Origin: Desulfobacterales bacterium
Lineage (GTDB): Bacteria; Desulfobacterota; DSM-4660; Desulfatiglandales; B25-G16
Reading direction: 5' to 3'
Assembly: GCA_013375385.1 (NCBI GenBank)
Contig: JABXJY010000032.1
Span: forward strand, 1 to 16,533
Length of the DNA: 16,533 nt
The translations under genes and the position numbers were made by a program. The notes under the pieces are model-generated. The model made no database searches. It was not told the origin of the DNA and was given only the letters and a program-made list of their open reading frames with translations. Numbering within the stretch: position 1 is the first letter of the stretch; each line of letters begins with the position of its first letter. Shown piece by piece: positions 1 to 6,200 of the stretch.

Positions 1-1
1 T

Positions 2-1888
2 GCGCCTATCAGGTTTGACAAATATCTGTTGGGCGTGATTCAGCTTATCAACAAGCTCAATGGCAAACACTTCACCTTGGAAGACCAGAAGTCTGTTATG
101 GAGATAGCCAAGGTCTTAGGGATCGCCTTCTACAACCACCAGAGGCTCAAACAACAGACCAGACGGACAAGATTCGATTATCTTATCAGCAGTAATATTA
201 TTACCCGGAAAGATCTGGAAGATGCGATGGTCCTTGCACGGAAGGAAAAGAGCAGTGTGGAGACTGTTCTTATGAATAGCTATCATGTAACCAAAGAGGA
301 TACAGGAAAGTCTTTGAGCACATTTTACAATACACGGTTTATACCCTACGATGAAAGGATGGTCATTCCGGGGAAGCTGCTCAAAGGGCTGAGGCCCAGG
401 TACTTGAAGAATAATCTCTTTGTTCCCGTGGCCCAATCTGACTCAAAGATCGTGATAGCAATGGAAAACCCAAACTACTTACCCGGACAGGACGCCATAA
501 AAGGGCTCATCCCTGGCAACGAATTTGAGTTTTGCGTTTCTCTCAAGGAAGATATTATTAAGATGATTGACCATTTCTTTGATGTCAAGAGATCGACTCT
601 CATGGGTGATTCAGGCAGTATCGAAGATATCCTGGGTCAGTTAGACAGCGGAGCGGATGAAGGAGATGAGGACCTTGAAGGGGTTACTGAGGAAGATGGG
701 ACCATCGTTCAATTGGTAAACAAGATGATTATTGATGCACATAATAGGGGGGCCTCTGATATCCATATAGAACCCAGAATGGGTAAGGCAGATGCTGTTG
801 TCAGGTTCAGGGTTGATGGGGCGTGTCAGGTCTACCAGACGATACCGTACACGTATAAGAGTGCTATCAGTTCCCGGATAAAGATCATGAGCGATCTCGA
901 TATAGCGGAACGGCGTCTTCCCCAGGATGGCAAGATAAAATTCAAGAAATATGCCCCCTTAGATATCGAATTGAGGGTGGCTACCATCCCGACTACAGGA
1001 CGAAATGAGGATGTTGTTATGAGGTTGCTCGCTGCCGGTGAACCTATACCGCTCGATAAGATGGGTATGAATGAGAGAGATTATAAGGAATTTGTCGGCA
1101 TGATAGAGAGGCCCTATGGTATTGTGCTGGTGGTTGGTCCCACCGGGAGTGGTAAAACCACCACCCTCCATTCGGCCTTGCATTTTATCAATAGACCGGA
1201 GACAAAGATATGGACTGCAGAAGATCCCGTGGAGATAACCCAGGAAGGTCTTCGCCAGGTTCAGATGCTCCCAAAGATAGGGCTTACCTTTGCGGCGGCC
1301 ATGAGAGCATTCTTACGGGCTGATCCTGATGTCATCATGGTTGGGGAGATGAGGGATGAGGAGACCGTGTCTACAGGAATTGAGGCATCCCTTACCGGTC
1401 ATCTGGTTTTTTCAACCCTTCACACCAACAGTGCCCCTGAGACAATCACACGATTGCTGGATATGGGAATGGATCCCTTCAATTTTGCCGATGCCCTTCT
1501 GGGTATCCTTGCCCAGAGACTGGTGAGAACCTTGTGCAAGGATTGCAAGGAGGCTTACCATCCGGCAAGGGAGGAGTTTGACTCATTGGTCAGGGCATAT
1601 AGTGGCAATTTTGATGCCCTGAAAATCTCCTACAACGATGATCTCACCCTTTACCGCCCCAAAGGCTGCGAGAAGTGTCAGAATACGGGATATAAGGGAA
1701 GAACCGGATTGTTTGAAATCTTGGCTGGTACATCTCAAATGCAGTCCCTGATTCAAAGCAAGGCCAAGATGGAGGAGATCAGGGAACAGGCCATAGCCGA
1801 TGGAATGACGGCCCTGATGCAAGACGGGATAAGAAAGATATTTCTTGGTCAGACCGATATCATACAGGTAAGGAAGGTCTGTATGTAA
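2..1888 (+). CDS. GspE/PilB-family assembly ATPase with N-terminal GAF remnant (5' partial)
   Basis: Cytoplasmic hexameric ATPase that powers type II secretion or type IV pilus assembly. The frame is open from base 2, so the true start lies before the window; the TTG at 29 is an internal codon. Counting from base 2, the first ~45 residues (with GVIQLINKL) look like the end of a GAF domain. An MshEN/GspE N-terminal domain follows (~60-190), then an acidic linker (~205-232). The ATPase core has Walker A GPTGSGKT (379-386), an Asp box around TAEDPVE, Walker B with VIMVGEMRDEET (444-455) and a His box around TGHLVFSTLHTN. Paired cysteines CxxC (512/515 and 556/559) form the Zn site usual in GspE/PilB. 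No other secretion or pilus gene is in view, so GspE and PilB cannot be separated. The gene converges on argC with only 8 bases between the stop codons. Confidence 0.9.
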   Translation, partial: APIRFDKYLLGVIQLINKLNGKHFTLEDQKSVMEIAKVLGIAFYNHQRLKQQTRRTRFDYLISSNIITRKDLEDAMVLARKEKSSVETVLMNSYHVTKEDTGKSLSTFYNTRFIPYDERMVIPGKLLKGLRPRYLKNNLFVPVAQSDSKIVIAMENPNYLPGQDAIKGLIPGNEFEFCVSLKEDIIKMIDHFFDVKRSTLMGDSGSIEDILGQLDSGADEGDEDLEGVTEEDGTIVQLVNKMIIDAHNRGASDIHIEPRMGKADAVVRFRVDGACQVYQTIPYTYKSAISSRIKIMSDLDIAERRLPQDGKIKFKKYAPLDIELRVATIPTTGRNEDVVMRLLAAGEPIPLDKMGMNERDYKEFVGMIERPYGIVLVVGPTGSGKTTTLHSALHFINRPETKIWTAEDPVEITQEGLRQVQMLPKIGLTFAAAMRAFLRADPDVIMVGEMRDEETVSTGIEASLTGHLVFSTLHTNSAPETITRLLDMGMDPFNFADALLGILAQRLVRTLCKDCKEAYHPAREEFDSLVRAYSGNFDALKISYNDDLTLYRPKGCEKCQNTGYKGRTGLFEILAGTSQMQSLIQSKAKMEEIREQAIADGMTALMQDGIRKIFLGQTDIIQVRKVCM

Positions 1889-1892
1889 AGTA

Positions 1893-1911
1893 TCCTTTAA
1901 GGAAAATTTCC
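1893..1911. repeat. Two overlapping short palindromes between convergent genes
   Basis: TCCTTTAAGGA (1893-1903) and GGAAAATTTCC (1901-1911) are adjacent palindromes sharing GGA. They sit where the ATPase gene ends (1888) and argC ends (1897). Stems are only 5 bp and A/T-rich, so a bidirectional terminator role is a weak guess. Confidence 0.3.
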
Positions 1912-2964
1912 AGGACACATCAGGCCAGTAGTCTCCTCGATCTGCATCATGATGTTCATATTCTGCAAGGCGTTACCTGCCTGACCTTTAACCAAATTAT
2001 CAATCACGCTGAGAACGATTACCTTCCCTGTTCTTGAATCTATAGTAAGTGAAATATTGCAGAAATTACTACCCCTCACATCAGTGGTGCTTAGAATCTC
2101 TCCATGGCTCAATACCCGGATAAAGGGCTCTTTACTATACATCCTAGTGTAGGCCTCTCTTAAGTCCTCCATATTTACATTCGGCAGAAGATTTGCATAA
2201 ATAGTTGTGATAATCCCCCTGCTCAAGGGGACAACGTGGGGCGTGAATGTAATTCTGATTTCTTTGCCCCTTAAGAGGCCTAATTCTCTCTCGATTTCAT
2301 ATACATGTTGATGGCCGGTTACCTTATAGGCATTCATAGCCTCATATCTGGCAGGAAAATGAAACGCGGGTGATGGAGTTTTTCCGGCACCTGAGACACC
2401 ACTCTTTGCATCAAAGATTATATCCTCACTATCTATCAGACCGTATTTGACAGCAGGTGCGATCCCAAGGATACAACTTACCGCAAAACATCCAGGGTTC
2501 CCAACCAGATCTGAGCTGGCTATTTCAGCCCTGTGCAGCTCGGGCAGGCCATAGGTAGAGGACGGGAGAATGTCCGGATCAGCATGTTGCTTTGTCCTCC
2601 CAATCCTTGCAGCGTAGGAGGCATAGCTATCTTGATCATTGAATCGGAAATCCCCACTATAATCAATTACCTTAACCTCCTCCTTTAACCATTTCCTTGC
2701 CTCTTCTTGACCGACTCCATCAGGGGTGGCGTAGAAGACGATATCAAAGTCGTCCGGGCAATTGGGATCAGTTGGATCAAAAACCGGTAGCTCGCAAAAT
2801 CCTCTTAGGTGAGGATAAATTACACTGATAGGCCTATTGATATCTTGCTTTGCCATGAGGGCACCGATAGTAACATAGGAATGATTTATCAGGAGCTCAA
2901 TTAAACCAACCCCACCATAACCAGTTGCCCCGATGAGCCCAACTCTTATCTTTTTCTTTACCAT
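1897..2964 (-). CDS. argC: N-acetyl-gamma-glutamyl-phosphate reductase
   Basis: Arginine biosynthesis enzyme that reduces N-acetyl-glutamyl-5-phosphate to the semialdehyde with NADPH in the cytoplasm. The 355-residue protein has the N-terminal nucleotide-binding loop GATGYGGVG (residues 12-20), the active-site signature GNPGCF with catalytic Cys159, and the KSGVSGAGKTP segment typical of ArgC. Length is normal for the family. The ATG at 2964 lies 4 bases after the TAG stop of the upstream YchF-like gene, so the two are probably cotranscribed; its AGGG ribosome-binding sequence overlaps that stop. No other arg gene is nearby, so argC has been separated from the rest of the pathway here. Confidence 0.96.
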   Translation of the reverse strand: MVKKKIRVGLIGATGYGGVGLIELLINHSYVTIGALMAKQDINRPISVIYPHLRGFCELPVFDPTDPNCPDDFDIVFYATPDGVGQEEARKWLKEEVKVIDYSGDFRFNDQDSYASYAARIGRTKQHADPDILPSSTYGLPELHRAEIASSDLVGNPGCFAVSCILGIAPAVKYGLIDSEDIIFDAKSGVSGAGKTPSPAFHFPARYEAMNAYKVTGHQHVYEIERELGLLRGKEIRITFTPHVVPLSRGIITTIYANLLPNVNMEDLREAYTRMYSKEPFIRVLSHGEILSTTDVRGSNFCNISLTIDSRTGKVIVLSVIDNLVKGQAGNALQNMNIMMQIEETTGLMCPGNFP

Positions 2965-2968
2965 TGCC

Positions 2969-4021
2969 CTAAACGCTAAATCTGAACTTGATTATGTCCC
3001 CATCCTGAACTATGTATTCCTTCCCTTCAAGGCGGAGATGGCCGTCCTTTTTTGCGTCGGAGAAATTCCCATACCTGGCCAATTGATCGTAAGGGAGAAC
3101 TTCGGCCCGTATGAATCCTTTTTTCATATCTGAATGGATGAGGTCTGCTGCCTCTATTGCTGGCGTACCTCTGGTGACTGTCCATGCCCTTACCTCATTT
3201 TCCACAACCGTAAAAAAGGAAATGAGATTAGATACAGCAAGGGAGCGCCTGATAACCCTGTCGAGGAGAGAACTCTCTATATGGTAGGCAGAGAGGAATT
3301 CCTCTGCATCATCTGGTCCCATCTCTCCTATCTCCATCTCCAATTTACCCCGGACTACCATAACCTCGATATTCTCTGGGATATGAGGCATTTCTGGCAG
3401 GTCTTCATCCTCATCTGAATTGTTAGAAATCACCAGCATAGGTTTAGCAGACAAAAAGGTAAAGCCCCTAAGCAGAGGAGTTATAGCTATTTCAGTATTA
3501 TCCCTCAAGGGCCTTTCTTCAGATAGACTGTCCCTGCATCTTTCTAAGAGAGAGAGTTCCTCGAGAGCTATCTCTTTTCCTTTCTTCTCATCTGACTTAA
3601 TCTTTTCGATCCTCTTTTCGGCAACCACAAGATCGCTCACTATCATATCAGATTCCAGCTTAAAGAAATCCTCTTCAGGTGTGGGAGGAGGGCCTCCAAA
3701 GACCTGAAAATTTCTCACTACGTGTACCAGTCCATCACAGGTCCTCACCGCATTAAACATTACATTTTCTCTTTCTCTCTTACCATGATCTGGATCTACA
3801 ACTCTTGGTGGCAGTAGGTATTCTACCTGAGAATAGACGGTCTTCTTCGGCTTATGGAGTTCCTTAAGGTAGTCTACCCTCTCATCAGGTACATTAACGG
3901 TTACAATAAGCTGATCCCCTTTCTTGATCCTTTCTTCACCTTTTATTCCCGTGGCACCAGTCAGGGTTTTGAAGATGGTAGCCTTCCCTGACTGAGGCAA
4001 TCCAATAATACCTAATTTCAT
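2969..4021 (-). CDS. YchF-related (DUF933/TGS) P-loop protein with degenerate nucleotide-binding motifs
   Basis: The 350-residue protein aligns along its length with the YchF/OLA1 branch of the Obg family (ribosome-associated ATPases). The C-terminal TGS/DUF933 domain (~267-350) is very well kept, with KGFIRAEV, RLEGKEYIVQDGD and terminal FRF. The VPDERVDYL...KPKK segment, the VHVVRNF strand and KPMLVISNN (~193-201, YchF has KPxLYVANxxE) are also family-like. The P-loop reads GLPQSGKAT (7-15), with Ala14 where Mg-coordinating Ser/Thr is expected. The G3/switch II stretch (YchF: VEFVDIAGLVKGA) is replaced by VEYLLPPRVVDPDHGK, without a DxAG motif. I infer reduced or altered nucleotide hydrolysis, possibly a structural or ribosome-binding role. 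The ATG at 4021 has only a weak AGG upstream. It lies 50 bases after the ttcA-like stop. Confidence 0.85.
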   Translation of the reverse strand: MKLGIIGLPQSGKATIFKTLTGATGIKGEERIKKGDQLIVTVNVPDERVDYLKELHKPKKTVYSQVEYLLPPRVVDPDHGKRERENVMFNAVRTCDGLVHVVRNFQVFGGPPPTPEEDFFKLESDMIVSDLVVAEKRIEKIKSDEKKGKEIALEELSLLERCRDSLSEERPLRDNTEIAITPLLRGFTFLSAKPMLVISNNSDEDEDLPEMPHIPENIEVMVVRGKLEMEIGEMGPDDAEEFLSAYHIESSLLDRVIRRSLAVSNLISFFTVVENEVRAWTVTRGTPAIEAADLIHSDMKKGFIRAEVLPYDQLARYGNFSDAKKDGHLRLEGKEYIVQDGDIIKFRFSV

Positions 4022-4071
4022 TTTAAGTGCCTAAAGTGAGCCAGAATCTGAGGTTAAGTTGGGAATTTCTG

Positions 4072-4803
4072 TTATTCGATATCCCTGAATCCCTCAATTC
4101 TTTCTACGCCTTGTATTGCATTAAATATATTTCCTTTTATCTTTCTATTTGTCTGATACAGGTCCCACAGCAGAGACCTGATCTGTGCCCTTTTTGATGA
4201 TCTTGCTGTAGGGCAACCACTATCTATCTCAGGAAATCCCATCTCATCGGCATATCTTCTGATAACAATCTCATTTAAGAGATGCAAGGGCCTTATGATG
4301 GTAAGTTTCCCATCAAATAACTCTTGCACAGGTTGGATTGTGTCTATTGATCCTGCAAAAAAGAGGTTCAAGAAGAATGTCTCTATAAAATCATCTTTCT
4401 GATGTCCAAAGGCTATCTTGTTGCATCCGAGTTGTGCCGCCTTTTCAAATATGGCCTTTCTTCTGAGACGTGAGCAGAGGAAACAGGGATTTTCCCTGTT
4501 TTCTTTTGTATGGGCACGTGGCCCAATGCTGCTTTGGATAATAGCGTAATCAAAGCCATGTTCATTGAAAAACTCCTCCATACTGTTACCCGTATTTTGT
4601 GGAAAGCCCAACTCTACATGAACTGCTGTCAGAGTGTAGTCAATAGGTATCCTTTTTAGGCGCTCTCTTAGCAACCATAGCAGGGATAAGCTATCCTGAC
4701 CACCGGAAACAGCCACCAATATTCTATCTCCATCCATAATCATTTTAAAATTGTAGATTGCCTTGCCCATAAGACGCTTCATTTCTTTATGAGCATAGCT
4801 CAA
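4072..4803 (-). CDS. ttcA: TtcA-family tRNA-thiolation PP-loop protein
   Basis: Likely adenylates and thiolates a tRNA base (TtcA makes 2-thiocytidine at position 32) using a [4Fe-4S] cluster. From the chosen TTG at 4803 the protein has 243 residues. It shows the PP-loop SGGQDS (33-38), CxxC at Cys107/Cys110 in PCFLCSRLRR, GHQKDD (133-138) followed by ETFFLN, and a third Cys197 in DSGCP. These match the three cluster cysteines of E. coli TtcA, which is about 70 residues longer. The TTG overlaps the yggS stop as TTGA and has GGAAGG five bases upstream. Codons stay open to 4911, which would overlap yggS by 112 bases in another frame, and an ATG at 4782 is a third option. The family is well supported; the exact substrate is inferred. 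Confidence 0.85.
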   Translation of the reverse strand: MSYAHKEMKRLMGKAIYNFKMIMDGDRILVAVSGGQDSLSLLWLLRERLKRIPIDYTLTAVHVELGFPQNTGNSMEEFFNEHGFDYAIIQSSIGPRAHTKENRENPCFLCSRLRRKAIFEKAAQLGCNKIAFGHQKDDFIETFFLNLFFAGSIDTIQPVQELFDGKLTIIRPLHLLNEIVIRRYADEMGFPEIDSGCPTARSSKRAQIRSLLWDLYQTNRKIKGNIFNAIQGVERIEGFRDIE

Positions 4804-5465
4804 TTCTGCCTTCCTTCCCTCTCTCCAAATAACTTTGTTCCTATCCTTACCAAATTTGCTCCCTCCTCTATGGCAACCTTGTAAGAATTTGTCATTCCCA
4901 TGGAAAGACATTTCATCTCCACATTTGGCAGGTGAAGAGCCTTGATCTGTTCAAATATCTCCCTCGTTTTTCTAAAGTAAGGGCGTGATTCCTCTGGATC
5001 TCCGAATCTCGGTCCCATGGTCATCAGGCCCATAACCTTTATGTGATCAAGAGAAGAGATTTCTCCTATGAGTTGCATTACATCATTTGGGGCTACCCCG
5101 GTTTTCTGATCTTCCTTGCCGCTGTTGACCTCAATCAACACAGGCATGACCTTATTTCGTCTCTCACAACATCTTTCTATCTCCCTGGCCAATTTAAGGG
5201 AGTCAACGGATTCGATCATGTCGAAGATATCAATCACCTTTTTTACCTTATTGCTCTGCAGATGTCCGATAAAGTGCCACTCGGCCTTTTCTTCTACTTC
5301 ATTAATTACCCTCAGGGCATCCTGGAGATAGTTTTCTCCTATGATTGTAATGCCGGCCCTTACTGCCTCACATATCTCATCAGCGCTTCTTTCTTTGGCA
5401 GCTGCGAGAAGCGTGACACCTTCTGGCAACTCGCGTAACAGGCGCTTGACATTTTCCTTTATCAT
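4800..5465 (-). CDS. yggS: YggS/PLPBP-family pyridoxal phosphate homeostasis protein
   Basis: Small cytoplasmic single-domain TIM-barrel PLP-binding protein (PROSC/YggS) that buffers pyridoxal phosphate and affects amino-acid metabolism; no catalytic activity is established for the family. The 221 residues include the PLP lysine Lys24 in LLAAAKER, IGENYLQDA, the WHFIGHLQSNK block, EVNSGKEDQKTG, GLMTMGP and the C-terminal SMGMTNSYKVAIEEGANLVRIGTKLFGERE signature region. Length is usual for the family. The ATG at 5465 has AGGA about 10 bases upstream. The stop overlaps the TTG of the ttcA-like gene, so the two are probably translationally coupled. A 96-base gap separates it from the diaphorase genes, so it may also have its own promoter. 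Confidence 0.95.
   Translation of the reverse strand: MIKENVKRLLRELPEGVTLLAAAKERSADEICEAVRAGITIIGENYLQDALRVINEVEEKAEWHFIGHLQSNKVKKVIDIFDMIESVDSLKLAREIERCCERRNKVMPVLIEVNSGKEDQKTGVAPNDVMQLIGEISSLDHIKVMGLMTMGPRFGDPEESRPYFRKTREIFEQIKALHLPNVEMKCLSMGMTNSYKVAIEEGANLVRIGTKLFGEREGRQN
4809..4814 (-). promoter_or_regulatory. Ribosome binding site for the TTG start of the ttcA-like gene
   Basis: On the minus strand GGAAGG lies inside the last codons of yggS, 5 bases before the TTG at 4803. It decides between the short start and longer in-frame starts that would overlap yggS by over 100 bases. Confidence 0.6.
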
Positions 5466-5561
5466 CGTAAGAATTCCTCTCGATGATTATGTTATTGGTT
5501 ATGAATATTCTTAGCAAGCGTTTTTTACCCCATGCCCCCCTCAGAGATCAATAATGATCGC
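5466..5561. other. 96-base gap between the diaphorase genes and yggS
   Basis: Holds a small hairpin GATCA-ATAA-TGATC (5546-5559) just after the hoxU-like stop and, at 5525-5538, a TTACCCC/ATGCCCC segment like the repeats upstream of exbB. On the minus strand a TTGCTA...CATAAT pair could be a weak promoter for yggS, but the 20-base spacing is too long to be convincing. Confidence 0.35.
5525..5538. repeat. Partial copy of the TTACCCC / ATGCCCC repeat
   Basis: TTACCCCATGCCCC matches the two halves of TTACCCCGTTAGAATGCCCC at 10404-10423 with the six central bases missing. Both are preceded by a T-rich stretch. It is short and may be coincidence; its location in a gene gap is the main support. 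Confidence 0.3.
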
Positions 5562-6200
5562 TTACTGTTCTTTCATCAAGAGGGCGGCAACAGGGCAGAC
5601 TTCCGCACAGGCATAACATTCCTCACAGGTGGCCGTAGCCTTATCCTCTTCTCCAAAGAAACTTATTACGGTATCAAGTCCCCTTTTAGCAAAGCTTAAC
5701 ACAGCTTGGCCATTTTTTTTCTGGCAGACAAAGACACATTTACCGCACAAAACGCACCTGGTAGGAACATATTCTAAGCAAGGGTGGTCTTGCACTACTG
5801 TGGTCTCTCTCTCAAGTTGGTCGAGCCTCACTAGCTTTAGGCCGAAATGCAAAAACTTGGCAATCCTTTGCAGTTCACATTTTCTATTAGCAGGACAGTT
5901 CTTGCAGTCTACACGATGGACGGAGAGAAGAAGTTCAAAGGCAGTTCTCTGCAATCTTCTCACATGTTCGGTATCAGTCCTGATCACCATGCCTTCTTTG
6001 ACCGTTACGGTGCATGAGGTTATCGGCTGACTATGTCCATCAATTTCAACAAGGCACAGTCTGCATGACCCTGGTGGATTGTCCATCTCCTTCAGGTAGC
6101 AGAGATTGGGGATATAGATTTCGTTGTCTAAACAGGCCTGAAGAAGAGTCACTCCATCATCGGTTTCTATCTGTTTATTGTCAACAATCAATCTAGCCAT
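5562..6200 (-). CDS. HoxU/NuoG-N-terminal-like Fe-S subunit of NAD(P)H diaphorase
   Basis: Electron-wire subunit of 212 residues. Domains in order: plant-type [2Fe-2S] ferredoxin (Cys34, Cys46, Cys49, Cys63); His-Cys [4Fe-4S] motif HxxxCxxCxxxxxC (His95, Cys99, Cys102, Cys108); and a two-cluster ferredoxin (Cys149/152/155/159 and Cys192/195/198/202). This is the N-terminal arrangement of NuoG, [FeFe]-hydrogenase HndD and NAD-linked formate dehydrogenases, but the protein stops after the ferredoxin, as in HoxU. No catalytic H-cluster or molybdopterin domain follows. The ATG at 6200 has AGGAGA about 9 bases upstream and overlaps the nuoF-like stop by 8 bases. It probably docks on the NuoF-like subunit and passes electrons to a partner encoded elsewhere. 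Confidence 0.88.
   Translation of the reverse strand: MARLIVDNKQIETDDGVTLLQACLDNEIYIPNLCYLKEMDNPPGSCRLCLVEIDGHSQPITSCTVTVKEGMVIRTDTEHVRRLQRTAFELLLSVHRVDCKNCPANRKCELQRIAKFLHFGLKLVRLDQLERETTVVQDHPCLEYVPTRCVLCGKCVFVCQKKNGQAVLSFAKRGLDTVISFFGEEDKATATCEECYACAEVCPVAALLMKEQ

Noticed and set aside
4804..4911. Longer N-terminus for the ttcA-like gene, starting at 4911
   Set aside because: It would overlap yggS by 112 bases in another frame and the extra residues have no family resemblance; the TTG at 4803 has a well placed ribosome site.
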